Of a stretch of DNA of 64,000 bases, positions 1 through 33,030 are shown one piece after another. Each line of letters begins with the position of its first letter. Position 1 is the first letter of the stretch. The DNA comes from Euryodendron excelsum (lineage: Eukaryota; Streptophyta; Magnoliopsida; Ericales; Pentaphylacaceae): positions 25,660,318-25,724,317 of the forward strand of contig CM065379.1 in assembly GCA_033060915.1 (NCBI GenBank), read 5' to 3'. Position numbers and translations under genes: made by a program. The notes below the pieces were generated by a model that was not told where the DNA came from, made no database searches, and saw only the letters and a list, made by a program, of their open reading frames with translations.

Positions 1-651
1 TCGATTCTTATCTTCCAAGGAAGATACACATATCTTATTCCCAAATTAATCTCAATACCATTTGAATTATAATGTGAAAGAGTTGGGATTTTTCTCATCA
101 ATAAGCTCTTATCCTAGATGGGATCACTTTTGACTTCTGTGTCCATGGAAACCACTTAACGCATTTCAAGTCTTTTGATATTTCAATCAAATGTAAAATT
201 TCTAATTCACAGAAAATTTAAGTTCCAACAACGCTTAAGAAGTAATATGCAACGACTTCAAAAATATTTATAACCAACGTATTTCTAGCCTATCAATATA
301 ATGGATAAAATCTTTTATTAAAGTAAACCAACATCATGTCACCAAAAACAGAAACGGATATTTGTTTTGATAAATACCCCTTTCTCAAGGAGTACTTGTC
401 AAAACAAGGCAAATAATGAGCCACTAGTGGACAGAGAGAAACAAAAGGGAAGTCCAAGATGAACCAAAGAAGAAATGATTAAGCTTAATTTTGAAAGGCT
501 TATGAACAGGTGGCTATCCTTTATTTCAAATTTGGTTCAACTACAACTTAAGCAAATCAATCGCCATCTAAAATCAAGGTTCACCACTAAAGTTGAATTA
601 GGTGCTCATGTTTTTTAAGATCTTTCAATAAATCCAAAACCCAAAACAGAC
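1..651 (-). other. XRN4 intron 11, partial
   Basis: AT-rich sequence with no exon-like stretch and no recognisable repeat. It starts at the donor at 651-650 and leaves the window on the left. Confidence 0.7.
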
Positions 652-21104
<20,453 letters not shown>

Positions 21105-21386
21105 GGCTGCTGCGGCTGTTCGTTGCTTTTAGATAGGCAGCTCAAAATTGCGAATGTCGAAGCTTCTTTTGCAGAGGAAGGAGAGAGGGAGGGCTCTTCA
21201 TGGTTCTGGTTGGTTTTTTATCTCTGTACGGCGAGGCGGTTTGCGATTCGGGGGATATTTTAAATATTCCAATAATGGTGGTGTGGGTGCTGAGAACAAG
21301 TTAAATGACAGAACCGCCCCCATCGAGAACTCAAATTACATAGTTTACCTTTGCTGATACCAAATTACAAGATTGTAAGTTTCTTA
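21105..21386 (-). promoter_or_regulatory. XRN4 5' leader and proximal promoter
   Basis: The region upstream of the ATG is GC-richer near the start codon and turns AT-rich. A TATA-like TATTTAAAATA (about 21256-21267, minus strand) sits about 155 bases from the ATG, which would give a leader of about 120-130 bases. No transcription start can be proved. The host promoter is squeezed against a Harbinger-like element that begins at 21387. Confidence 0.5.
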
Positions 21387-24139
21387 GAGCATTTCCAACT
21401 CAAAATCTTTAAATTCATCTTTATTTTGATATCTTTTTTAAATTTGAAGTTCATAAATTTTATTTTTTTATATTATTACTCCAACTCACATTAACCTTTA
21501 TTTTCACTATTCATTCTTCAAATCACTATTCTTTTATGTAAAAAAGTTAAAAATCACATATTGTGCTTCTATTTTAATGAAAATGTAATTATTTATTATC
21601 ATATTTTAATCTAAATTGTAATTATTTACCAAATATTTAATTAAAATTAAATTTTTTAAACTAAATGATCTACCCATAAAATTGTAAATTAAATTACATT
21701 AAAAAATTAAAAAACAAAAACCCCATTACAAACAAATGAAATACATTTAACAAAAATTAAACTACAATAAGGAACTGATAAAAACACATAAAATGAGACT
21801 TGAGAGAGTAAAATTTCAAGCACTAATAAGGTGGTCTTCTCTTCCATACCTACATTCATGGTGACTAAATCTACTAAAATTATTGTGACAGATGATCTAC
21901 CTATTTGGGAATCATGAGTCATATTTTCAATAATTTTCATTTTTTTCTTGAAAATATTCACGCTTGAGTGGGCCAGTTATTAAATCATAGTCGTTATTTC
22001 TCTTATACATTTTGGTAAAGAGTTAACTTTTGATTAGTGCTTTGGGCCTACATGAATAACGAAATGAAGGGGCCTTCAAAATGTTTGGAAAATCTTCAAA
22101 TTTAAAGGTGGCAAATGAAGGTTGTTGGCCTAAAAGGTAAACTAAGAGGGGGGTGAATTGGGTTTTTTGAAGATTAATGATAATTAAGATTAATTAAAAT
22201 TAATCTAATCAATCTAACAGTGATCAATCTATATGTAATACAATGTAATCAAAAGAAAAAAAGAAAACAAAGCAATAGAAATAACATAAAGATTTACCGA
22301 GGTTCAACCACAATCTGTAGTCTACATTCTCACCCCTAAGATCCCATTGAAGTCTTCCTCCACTATTTAATCTCCAATTACAAATGGGGGCTGATTAACC
22401 AAGTGCTCAGCTCACTCTTTACACAAGAACTTCTTCCTTTCTTCAGCCACCAAGTGTTTTTTTTCAAGATCCACTCAAACTTACAAGAGTTTTTCTTTCA
22501 CAAGAGAACTCTCAAACTCTCACTTACAAGTGTATAAAGATATACAAATAATTTACAAACTCTCTAACAAGAGTGGATTGAACAATCAAAACTCACATAG
22601 TGAAGACAAGAAGAATGTTTAGAATATTCAGTTTGATCAGTCAGTGGATGTTTGTTTCTTGTGTTTTTTCTTGTATAATTGCAGTTGGAAGCTTGTATAT
22701 AAACCCCTATATTGATTTCATCCGTTGGAGGTTGTTGGGGTTTATTTAATGCACGTCCAGTCTGTTATGACGTTAGAAAAATTAGTCGTTATATCTCAGG
22801 GGTCGACTCTTTGGCTTAAAGGGTCGACTATTCTGGTTTGCATTTTTCATTTGTTGTCCACTGTCTCCATAAGTCAGCTCTTCATATTCATAAGTTGGCT
22901 CATTGATCATTTTGTCTTCGAGTTATTTTGCTTCTGTCTTCATGAGTCGGCTCTTCATTTCCACAAGTCGACTCTTTGCCCAAAAATCTTGCTTCAGTCT
23001 TCATGAGTTAATTCTTTATGTTCAAGGGTTGGCTCATTGATCATTTGGTCTTCAACTCTTTGCTTCTGTCTTCATGAGTCGATTCTTTATTTCCATGAGT
23101 CGGCTCATTACCCAGAAATCATCATTCTGTCTTCCAATGATCAAGTTCATTTTCAGCCATATTATAAGATCTTCAAAGAGTCTTCTCTTTTGGGGTATGA
23201 TGATCAATCAAACTCTTTAACTTATCAAAGTTAACTTCTATTCAACTTGGATTGAATCAATCACTTGGTATTCATCTTTTCTTGACTTTCAAACTGTTAG
23301 GGCTTTATCTTATCAATGTTGATCTCTTTTGCCGATCTTTCTCTTATATTGCCGAGCTCTTTCTTTCGTTGCTGAGCTATTACTTTCGTTGCCAACTTCT
23401 TCTCTTTGCTAGCAATTCTTTTTTTTTCTTTGGAATCACCTCAATGAGACTTTTGTAAGCTTGATGAAATCTCTTCATACATATTGTCTTCATTGATTCT
23501 TTATATCTCAAAAGAATTCTTCACTTGGATTTTATGTAAAGATCAAGCAATCAAAATGAATCTTCTTCTTAAGCAACTTTTAATCACATTATCTTGAATT
23601 GACCTTTTGCATACTTGATGAAGTTTTCTTTTGATCTTTTTCAATCTCTTCATAATCAAATCATCTTCAACTGACTTTTGCATACTCTGATGAAGTCTTC
23701 AATCCCTTGGAGTGCAATACAATTTTATTGAGTCTATGCATACTTGATGAAAGCTTAATTTGAACACCTTCAATTTCTTCAAATGCAAAACATCTGTTTG
23801 AAGTAGAAATAAGCATCAATACTTTGTTTGATTCATTGCATAGCTCTTAGAGTTCATTGCTTGATCCTGAGTTTGTTGTGCATTCACTTTGACATGTATT
23901 TGACTTAAAGTTGAATTTTAAGTCTAACTTATAAATTTTATTAATCTGCACACTAAGTAAATGCATTAGTAAAATAACACAAAGTTTAGTTATCATCAAA
24001 ATCATCACGGAGACCAACCTTGAGTCAACAAAGGCCACCTTCATTTCTTTAAATTTTTGAAGAAATGAAGGTGAATTTGAGAACCAAATTTTGAACCCAC
24101 CTTCAAATTGAAAGAATTGAAGGTGGGTTGGAAATGCTC
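21387..24139. mobile_element. PIF/Harbinger-like TIR element in the XRN4 upstream flank
   Basis: The left end GAGCATTTCCAACTC and the reverse complement of the right end, GAGCATTTCCAACCC, match at all but one of 15 positions. Both sides carry the 3-bp duplication TTA (21384-21386, 24140-24142), typical of PIF/Harbinger. Without the LTR inside it, the element is about 840 bp, AT-rich and non-coding, so it is MITE-like. A second inverted pair (CCACCTTCATTTCTTTAAA near the right) suggests internal folding. Confidence 0.7.
22123..24030 (+). mobile_element. Copia (SIRE/Maximus-like) solo LTR
   Basis: The segment starts TGTTGGCCTAAAAGG followed by AGAGGGGGGTGAATTGGG and ends GTCAACA, an LTR signature I associate with SIRE-type Copia elements. 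It is bounded by TG and CA and flanked by AAGGT/AAGGC (22118-22122 and 24031-24035), a 4-of-5 target duplication. No internal region is present. It is 1,908 bp and contains roughly 114-bp repeats (about 22870-23130) built on TCATGAGTCGRCTC words. It sits inside the Harbinger-like element. Confidence 0.7.
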
Positions 24140-24142
24140 TTA

Positions 24143-24330
24143 GCAAACTCAATCCCTTTGTAACATAAATATATAAAAAGTGCTATTGTGCAAAGAGATT
24201 TTATCTACCAACCAATTTTTATTTTTGAACCATTTTACCTCTAAGAGGAGTTTGGTAGGATATGAAAGTTTAAATCGAATCTCTTATAAGATGGGAGAAA
24301 GGTGATTGAGCCCTTGCTCAGACCGTCTAC
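24143..24330. other. Unassigned spacer between two transposons
   Basis: About 190 bases between the Harbinger-like element and the Athila 3' LTR. I see no gene or repeat. The last five bases, TCTAC, are the expected target duplication of the Athila element, whose partner lies outside the window. Confidence 0.5.
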
Positions 24331-25909
24331 TGATTCGCACCAAACGTGTGCTTAAGATGATTCCAAGTGTAGGATGGTAAAGTAATATAAACTCAAAGTA
24401 CAAGATCATTCCCATAAGGAGCAATTTACATAAAACCGAAAGAACTAGAATAATCCTCGCAATCGCTCACAAAAATCCGAACAAATTACTTCTAAAGGAA
24501 AATAAAATTCTGATTATTTTGACAAAGGTTTGATTATCTAAACTAACTAGCAAGCAATGATAAATAAATTGAACAAAGTTTAATTATAAAGTAATGAGAA
24601 CAAGTTTCAAGATCAATTGATCCAACCAATTGCGTCTCTTGGAATTCCAAAGGAGATAATTTTGTAACTCAAATCCTTCAACTACGTCGCGAGTCTTGGA
24701 TTCGGAAGATTTAGTGATAAAAACTAAGTGTTCTTCAAAATTTCAATTTCTAGAATAAATTGGGTTGTTAGATTCAAGGACAAATACCATCAATTCATGC
24801 AGCGCATATATTGAATATAGACTCATGCATAAACGTTACCAAACATAATCAAACATCCAAGTTATCAAAGATTTCTAGAACGAAGAAGAAGAAGAAGAAG
24901 AAGAAGAAGAAGAAGAAAAATAAAAACAAAAGATTGAACTTTGAAACCCAAAATCTCACTTCCATTGTTCATCCAAGACCTTTAATTGGTCTTCTCAATC
25001 AATTCTGAGATGGGAAGGTTTAGCTACTCATCCTCATCTATGAAAACTTTGAAATAATTGAATGAACACTGAATATATCAATTTAATGCGAAAAAATAAA
25101 AGAAATCTCGAATAGAATGCAAAGAATCTAGAAAATTTGTATTGAAACTTGTATTGAAGTGAATCCGATTACAAATAAGCAATAACCTAATAACTCTAAG
25201 CTATTCTAGTGTAAAAACTATAAAAATCCTCTACAATGGTCACTTTTGGCCGCCTTTTTTCAGACATTAAATGAGTTGGTATTTATAGGGATCGTAGCCT
25301 GAACCCTTGATTCGAGTCAGAATTTTGCCTTGCCGTTCAAACGATAAAACTAGCATTCGAACACCTTTGATATTTTTCTTCACCATTCGAACACCAAAAC
25401 CTAGAGTTCAAACGCCAGGCTAAAATTGGTTTGCAAGCTCACTGGCCATTCGAATGCTGAGTTTTAGTGTTCGAATGCCACCCTTTTTTTTTTCTCTTCT
25501 TTTGCCTTTTGCCGTTCGAGTGGCATATGGGGCATTCAAACCCTAGAGGCCTTTTTTACCCTTTTTGGTTTTAACTTGTTTGAGGCTCCTAAAGTCAAAA
25601 TTCGACGAGACGCAAACATGTGTAACTTGAAGAGAGCTTTCCAAAGGCGTATCATTCATCCTATTCTGAGTTATGAGTAAAAAGTTGCACATTTCCCAAG
25701 ACAGGGCCCGACAACGTTCCTCGACAAGCCATGCCTGCAGACCATATTATTTCTTTAACTCCAAATCAACTCCCTTAGCTTTAAATACCTGAAATATGAT
25801 TAAGTACGAGGTTAAATACAATATATAGCAAAGAGAGTATAATTAACTCTAATATACGACTAGTAAAGGTCGTTTAGCAGTGATAAACTGCACTTATGTA
25901 GTCTAATCA
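24331..25909 (-). mobile_element. Athila-like 3' LTR
   Basis: A 1,579-bp LTR. On the minus strand it starts TGATTAGACTAC right after the polypurine tract and ends GCGAATCA, so its tips form a TGATT inverted repeat. TATA-like CTATAAATACC lies near 25285. Several copies of a CATTCGAA word occur at 25330-25560. A GAA microsatellite lies at 24882-24917. Confidence 0.65.
24882..24917. repeat. GAA microsatellite (12 units)
   Basis: Twelve uninterrupted GAA units inside the Athila-like LTR, reading TTC in LTR sense. Confidence 0.9.
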
Positions 25910-25930
25910 CACCCCCAACTAACCTTTTAC
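25910..25930 (-). promoter_or_regulatory. Athila-like polypurine tract (plus-strand primer)
   Basis: Minus strand reads AAAAGGTTAGTTGGGGGTG immediately before the 3' LTR start, the expected place for the second-strand primer. A close copy of its core (AGTTGGGGGGG) lies at 45353-45369, after the integrase. Confidence 0.6.
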
Positions 25931-27675
25931 TAGTCCCTAGCAAAACTAAGAAAAGAAAACATAATCTCCACTTTCGTAGGAGTCCCGGGTGTATTTAGTG
26001 AATACACTAAACCTTTAAACCCTTAGGTTATCCTAGTGGATGAGTGGTGTCTCGTGAGGGTTTCAAGATATGGTACACAAGTATCAATCATTAAAAACAA
26101 TTTACGACAAGAGTTCCCAAATACATAACAATGTAAAGAATTCAAATCAACCCTTGCTCGACATACAAATTACAAAACTGTCAAGTGAAACACGATTTAG
26201 AGACTCAAATATTTGAATACAATCGTGTTATCGAAAATCAACCATTACGCATTCAATAATCACATTCTACAGTTTTGATTCAAATCTCTCCAGTCATACA
26301 CTCAAAAACATTTGAACACATAAGTTCTCTTAGTGGAACGCTCTTTTTATGAGTAAATGTAAAGCACATGTAATAGAGCCATTCTAAAACATCAAAAACC
26401 ACTAGATAAGTAGTGTATCGACTTGGCATAGCTTCATGAAAGAATGTTTACTGTAGAAGTAACAAGTAGAGAATTGACATTGATGACTTATACGCAATTA
26501 AATTAAAAATTTATGTAATTTCAGATATTGTGGTTATATGGATGATGAATGAAAGAAGAGCCATGTAAGAAGATAGAAAGTGTTAATAGATTTCAACATA
26601 TGTATGTGCATTACACATGATAATCAATGAACATTCACTTTCAAACTTTCAACTTTTGAATGACTTTCGAACTTTTTCATCTTTCTTCACTTCTTTTCCA
26701 TTTGAATTTTTTTTTTCAACTCCTTTTCATCTTTTGCTTTTCTTTTCTTTACTTTTCAACTCCATACACTTTCAACTTCACAAATATATAAGCACTGCAC
26801 TAACTCTGGAATTTCGCATTAACAAACTTTTAAGCCCATGTATACGAATATCGAGAAAGAAACATAAACATGAATGGCTCAATAGAATGAAATGGCCTAT
26901 ACTTTTATAATCCAAAAAACATATCAAATGAAAACTTCAAGAGTGTATAAGGTGTTAATAACTCAAACTAATACTCGACATGTAAACCAAAATCAAGCAT
27001 AATGAAACAATTCAATAAATGAAGATCAATAATTATATCCTTGAGTAAATGTAAATCACTTAGAAAAGCGATTATTAGGCTTTAAAGCTCATGAGGTTTA
27101 TCTCCACTTCTTGGATGAAATTACATAAAATTGTAATAATTTTACTTCAGTGACACAACTCGTGCACAGTACAAACTATTCTCTCTCTTTTGATGTAATA
27201 CGGATAGTCATGTATTAAAATATGCAAGTTTGTAAAATTAACTTGATAATTCGCTCAACAATGCAAAGCAATGGTCATTAGTTGTCTTAGCATCTAAAAT
27301 TATAAAACACAATATTTTTTATATGGTCCCAATTCCCAAGAAAATCTCAACATATCCTTAATGCAAAATGTATCTCCTTAACTTTAGAATGCGAAGAGTC
27401 ATATGACATTACAAAGGAACCAGAAAATTGACTTGTTTCAGATGAATTCAACGTGCATTGGATACATAACAACCTACCTCAATAACTCATTAAATCCAAT
27501 TGATACTATGCATACATTATATGGAAATATTTGAAACAAAAGTTCTATCCATCCAATTTCAAAAAAAAAAAAAAAACAATAATCCATAACATCCAAAAAC
27601 AACCATACATTCCAAAAAAAATAAGAGTTTTAGACTGAAAAGTAAATACATCAACTAAAGACACAATTTAAACTT
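25931..27675 (-). other. Athila-like 3' non-coding region
   Basis: AT-rich sequence between the extra ORF and the polypurine tract. No ORF of note; a T/C-rich patch lies at 26640-26770. Confidence 0.5.
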
Positions 27676-28399
27676 CTAAAGGCCATCATCATCATCATCA
27701 GCCCCTCTAGTCGGTTGCTGCCCTTTCATCATCATGGCGAGTATTTCCTGAAGGATAGCAGTATGCCTCTCTACATGGTCCTCAATATTCTTCAACCGCA
27801 TGTTGGTCAAAGTAATCAAGGCATCCAATTTTTGCTCTTGATGCTCCACAGCGACCTGCAAACTAGCATCCTAAGCTCTTAAGTGTCGCGCCCAGATTTT
27901 TCGAACCCGAGGAATACTCAGACAAGCGGGAAAATGCTGTACTCTCTCGTTAGAACTCACCCTCCTAGAAGAATGAGTGCGACTAGGTTTGAATTGAAAA
28001 ATTGGTTTGAATAAAGGGCTTTTGAAAAAGATTTGGAGTCGCCACCTAACTTAATTAAGGTGAGTTAGGTCACCTAAAAACTAAGAGTAATTCGAAGACT
28101 ACACTTAGGGTTTTGGAAAATGATTTTGAAAAACATCTCCTCAAGAGAGGGTTTTTAAGGAAAACAGGTTGTTTGGCAACCTTTGGAAAACATTTAGCCC
28201 TTTTTTTGAAAAATAACTCCTTTTTGGTCTTTGAAAACAGCGATTCTAGGTTCGAAGGTTGGTTACGTGTAGGGAAGACGCACTAAGCTATCATCCTACC
28301 CCGCCCTTTCGGTACCTACATATCAATCTACCCTAAATTCACCTATGGGAGTCTTTAACTAACTAATGGTTCAACCCTATTCACTTTGAAAAACAATGT

Positions 28400-30650
28400 T
28401 TGAAAACTAATTTAGCATGATGCATGATACGCAAGTGCAAGATGAAAGAATTGGAAAATAGAAATTGATTTGAAAAGAAATTGATTTGATTTGAAAATAG
28501 ATTTGAAAAGATGGAATTGAAATTGAAAACTTTGAAAACTTAGAAATAGGAATTTGAAAATAGAAATTTTGAAATTGAAATTTGAAAATTGATTGGAATT
28601 TGAAATTTGGAAAGATTTTGGAAACCACACCCAAGAGGGTGGAATTGAAAGTTTGAAAAGTATTGTGACCGCACCTATGAAGGTTGCCTACGTATCTCTT
28701 TGGGGGAATCAGGTCAATCGTAGTTCAGACAAGAGTCCGATTGAAAATAGATTGATTTGAAGAGAGAGATTGAATTGAAAGAAAGAGATTGAATTGAAAA
28801 CTGGATTTGATTTGAGATTAGAAGAAGAGATTGGAATTTGAAATTGAAAAGATTGGACTTTGATCTGAAAAGATAGATTTTGGAAAGACTTGGTTTCGGA
28901 AAGATGGAGGTTTAGGAAACCTAGACTTAGGAAAAGCTTGACTCGACTTGGAAGGTTTAGGAGATTAGGAAAGGTTGGATTTAGGAAATGTTTGAATTAT
29001 GAAATGCTCGATTTAGGAAAGTGTCATTTTTGGAAGGTTTCGAAATTAGGAAAGTTTTCATTTTAGGAAAGTTTTGAAATTAGGAAAGTTTCATTTTTGG
29101 AAAGTTTGGAATTTAAGAAAGTTTGGAAATTGGAAAGTTTTGAAAATTGGAAAGTTTGAAATTTAGAAAGTTTTGAAATAGGAAAGTATTGAATATAGAA
29201 ATGTTTTGAATTAAGAAAAGTTTAGTTTGAGAAAGGTTTAGAATTTGGAAAGTTTCAAATTAAGAAAGTTTTGAATTTTGGAATGTTTGAAAAAGGGAAG
29301 TTTTGAATTTGGAAAGTTTTGAAAACAAGGAAATTTTGAAAATAAGAAAATTTCGTTTTAGGAAAGGTTCGAAAAAGGAAAGTTTTTAACTTAGGAAGTG
29401 TTTGAATTAAGAAAGTTTCAACTTAAGAAAGTCTTAAATTAAGAAAGTTTTGAGTTTAGAAAAGTCTTAGATTTGGAAAGATTTGAAGTTTAAGAGAGTT
29501 TAGAATTTAGAAAGTTTTAGGTTTAGAAAGATTCAACTTAAGAAAGTTTCAAATTTAGAAAGTTTTGAATTTAGGAAGCTTAGAATTTTAGAAAGATTTG
29601 AAATTTAGAAAGTTTAGGATTTATAAATTTTTAGAGTTTTAGAAAATCTTGAAATTAGGAAAGGCTTGAGTTTAGGAAAGATTTGAAAACTTAGATTTGA
29701 AAAAGATTTTGGAAAATGGTAGAATTAGGAAATGGTTGAACTAAGAAAGATTTGAAAGTTGAGTTTTAAAGTTTAGGAAAGATTTATATGTTCAAGTTTT
29801 TAGAAACTTAAGGTTTAAGAAAGTGGAAGTTTAGGAAAGATTCGAATTAGGAAAGAGTTGGATTTTGAAACTTAAGGAAAGGTTTTAAGTTTAGGTTTAG
29901 GAAACTTATGGTTTAGGAAGGAATTGAATTAGGAAAGGTTTGGATTTGGAAGGGATTAGATTTGGTTTCTAAAAGAAAAGATTTGATTTTGTTTCCAAAA
30001 ACGGAGGATGGGATCTAGTTTCCTAAACGGGGAGATTTGATTTGGTTTCCTAAAGGGAAGATAGGATTTGGCTAGGATTCGGAAAGGAGATTCTAGAAAC
30101 CCTATATTTGGAAAATTGTTGTCTTGACGTAGAAAAGAGGTTCTGGAAACATGTATAGTTTGGATGTGAAAACTAGAGGTTTTGAAAACCTAGGTTTAGG
30201 GCAAAGTTTGAAAATCGTGTTTTTGGAAAGAAAACTAGAGTTTCCTAATTGTGGGTTCTAAGGTTTGGTTTGGGCTCTAAGGAAAGAGTTTTTTTGGAAA
30301 ACACGTTTTTGGAAATGAAGGTTTTCTAGAAGGGAATCCTAGGGAGGAGTTTTTTTGGAAAGCATGTTTTTGGAAACGTAGAGTTTAGAAAGAAAATCCT
30401 ATAGGGGAATTTCTAGAAGGAAGATTCTGAGAGGAGAGTTTTTAGAAAGATTTTTAGGGAGTGTTTTTAGAAAGTGAATTTTGAGGAAAGAAAGTTTTGG
30501 AAAGGAGTTGAAAAAGAGAGTTTTGAAAAAGAGATTTTGAAAGGGAGTTTTTGAAATCAATTTTGAAGAGGGGAGTTTTAGGAAAGTATGTTGAAAAAGA
30601 GATTTTTAGGAAGAGATTTTTGAAGAAAGAGTTTTTAGAAGGTGTAAAAA
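28400..30650 (-). repeat. Polypurine/polypyrimidine minisatellite of LTR A
   Basis: Degenerate units of about 15-18 bases built on GGAAAGTTTGAAATTTA on the plus strand (pyrimidine-rich in LTR sense), repeated for about 2.2 kb. Almost every ORF over this stretch is a low-complexity shadow. Confidence 0.8.
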
Positions 30651-31385
30651 CATCTCACTTTCCTAAAGCAATTCTAACCATAAGAAGGCTAGAACCACTT
30701 TAAGAAAGTGGTTTTGAAAACAAGGTTTGAAAATATAGACCAAAAGGCCACTTTTAATATAACACTTTCCTAAAGCAACCCTAGCCATGGAAAGGCTAGA
30801 ATCACCCTAGAATTGTGATTTTGAAAACATGTTTTTGAAAAAGAGCTTTTGATGCAATTTTGAAAACAAGTTTGAAAATGATTTTTGAAAACAACTTTTT
30901 GAAAACGAATTTTGGAAGATGCAAGACTATGATATGCACAATGCAATTTGGGATCGTGAACATACAAGGTCAAGGCTTCACCACATAATCAAGGGGGCCA
31001 GACCCACGTGGTCTTTGGTTAGACTAGAAGAAAGCCCCCGACACGGTGACTCTCCCATAGCCAATCCTACACATGGACCGGGAATCCCCTTGTTTCAAGC
31101 ATGCAAAGAAATGGGGGGAAAAAAGATGGGGGATTAAAATAGAGAAAACCCAAGTGGGTTGGAGAGAGAAGAGAGAGGGGGAAAGTGTAGAAAATTAAAT
31201 AGGGAGCCTACCTTGTTTCTTGTTTATTTTGCGCGCCGTGCAGTCTTCGGTCTTCGGTCTTGATCTTCACCCTTCAGTCTTCAAGGGTTGTCTTCAAGCT
31301 TTGGAGGGCTGCTCTTCAAGTCTTCAGAGAGTGGTTGAATGCTATTGTATGAGTGTATGGGGAAGTGTATGAGTGTATGGGAGGC

Positions 31386-31460
31386 TAGGGTTTTGTGTAT
31401 AGTGGCTAGGGTTTAGTGTAGGGTGGCTAGGGTTTGGAGAATTTAAGGAAACTAGGGTTT
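31386..31460 (-). promoter_or_regulatory. Telo-box cluster in LTR A
   Basis: TAGGGTTT (AAACCCTA in LTR sense) at 31386, 31407, 31428 and 31453. The first three are exactly 21 bases apart. They lie just downstream of the TATA box, where plant ribosomal-protein and translation genes often carry telo-boxes. Confidence 0.6.
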
Positions 31461-31543
31461 TTGGAGGTGCTCGAGCTCTGTATATCGAATTGTGTGATTT
31501 CTAGGTTCAGTTTGCAGACCCCTTTCACGTTGATCGAGGCTCT

Positions 31544-31553
31544 GTATTTATAG
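31544..31553 (-). promoter_or_regulatory. TATA box of LTR A
   Basis: Minus strand CTATAAATACAGAGCCTC, conserved at the same place in copies B and C. Confidence 0.65.
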
Positions 31554-31566
31554 AAGTTGGACAAGC

Positions 31567-31667
31567 CTGGCGCCTGTTGCAGTGGCGCCAGGGCAAAATT
31601 TTTACTGGCGCCACTAGGAGTGGCGCAAGGCCATTTTTTGGCTTGGCGCCACTGCTAGTGGCGCCAG
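31567..31667 (-). promoter_or_regulatory. Three GGCGCC dyads upstream of the LTR A TATA
   Basis: Dyads of 25 bases at 31567-31591, 31605-31629 and 31643-31667, starting exactly 38 bases apart. Arms are variants of CTGGCGCCACT / AGTGGCGCCAG around a 3-base spacer. They could be operator-like binding sites or RNA/DNA hairpins. Confidence 0.6.
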
Positions 31668-31949
31668 CCATTTAGGAAACAATTAAGGTCGGCAAGCAAC
31701 GTATCTTTGACTAGATTTGGGCGCCTGTACTAGTGACTACCATGTAAACTTTAGCATGGCTTCACTAGGAGTGACTCCGGAAAGTCCGGGAATGATTTGA
31801 AGGAGCCGGGAGTGGCCCAGAAGGCCGAAAAGGAGCAGGAACACTTAAAATAGTGTCCTGGAGGTATTTGACTTGAAAAGTGAGGATTGGATGTGTCGGA
31901 AAGGTTGACCGAGCCTTTAGGGGCAAAACGGTCAATCGAACAGAAAAAC

Positions 31950-32400
31950 TGCCAGGACAGACTCAAACTGTCCTGGAAGAAGACTTGGGATCTGGAAACA
32001 TTATTTAGAATGTTCCCAGAGGTTGCTGGTTTGATTCCCAGGGCCGGCGTGGTCGGAAATGGAAACCGGCCCACCAGGGGCAAAACGGTCATTTTGCACC
32101 GGGTTTGCCGGAACTGACTTGGAATGGTCTGGAAAGATAAAGGAAGGTCGAGAACACTATAAAAAGTATTCTCGGGACATTACCGATTTGATACCCAGAG
32201 CCGGTATGGTTGAAGAAGGAGACCGGCTCTCCAGGGGCAAAACGGTCATTTTGCACCGGGTTGGCCGGAACTAACTCGGAATGGTCCGGAAAGGTAAAGG
32301 AAGGTCGAGAACACTATAAAAAGTATTCTCGGGACATTACCGGTTTGATACCCAGAGCTGGTGTGGTTTCTAGGGCGTTCGGATGCCTAGGGGCAAAAAT
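31950..32400 (-). repeat. 157-bp tandem array in U3 of LTR A
   Basis: About three units with 157-base period (for example CCGGAAC at 32108 and 32265). Each unit carries AGAACACTATAAAAAGTATTCT, a near-palindrome (written in two overlapping halves: AGAACACTATAAA and TTTATAGTGTTCT on opposite strands). Confidence 0.7.
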
Positions 32401-32486
32401 GGTCATCTTGACCGGAAAAGGTCCAAAGGGTAATTTGGTCATTTTTCACCGAAGTGAGCTAACAAACATGGGTATTGACCTAGGTT

Positions 32487-32790
32487 TTGAGTGTTTCCGC
32501 CACTCGGACGGGGTTGAGTATTTCCGCCACTCAGACGGGGTTGAGTATTTCCGCTACTCGGACGGTTCTATGAGTATTTCCTCTACTCTAACGATTCTGT
32601 GAGTACTTCCGCTACTTTAACGGTTCTGTGAGTATTTTCGCTACTCTAACGGTTCTGTGAGTACTTCCGCTACTCTAACGGTTCTGTGAGTATTTCCGCT
32701 ACTCTAATGGTTGAGTATTTCCGCTACTCGGACGGCTCCGTGAGTACTTCCGCTACTTTAACGGGTCTATGAGTAGTTTTGCTACTCGGA
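32487..32790 (-). repeat. 28-bp tandem array in U3 of LTR A
   Basis: About ten units of roughly 28 bases on TGAGTATTTCCGCTACTC plus ACGG. Related arrays occur in copies B and C with different unit numbers. Confidence 0.75.
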
Positions 32791-33030
32791 CCGTCTCGAG
32801 GAATAAACTATCTCGAGAGAGGGATTGGAAAGGGGTCTTACCGACTCCGAAGAGACGTGCCCAGATTGGAACCGTCTCGAGGAATAAACTGTCTCGAGAG
32901 AGGGATTGGAAAGGGGTCTTACCGACTCCGAAGAGACGTGCCTAGATTGGAACCGTCTCGAGGAATAAACTGTCTCGAGAGAGGGATTGGAAAGGGGTCT
33001 TACCGACTCCAAAGAGACGTGCCTGGGTTT
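32791..33030 (-). repeat. 81-bp tandem array in U3 of LTR A
   Basis: Three units with 81-base period (CCGTCTCGAG at 32791, 32872, 32953). Each contains CTCGAG palindromes flanking AATAAACTGT. Confidence 0.75.

Noticed and set aside
28407..28634. F/S/K/I-rich ORFs over the purine/pyrimidine arrays (also 37577-38118, 39641-40002, 47699-47923, 60338-60535, 61791-62006, 63452-63742)
   Set aside because: They are low-complexity shadows of the CTTTCC minisatellite and recur in several frames and copies.
32487..32790. Regular repeats resembling a CRISPR array
   Set aside because: Units are contiguous tandem repeats without unique spacers, inside a plant LTR.
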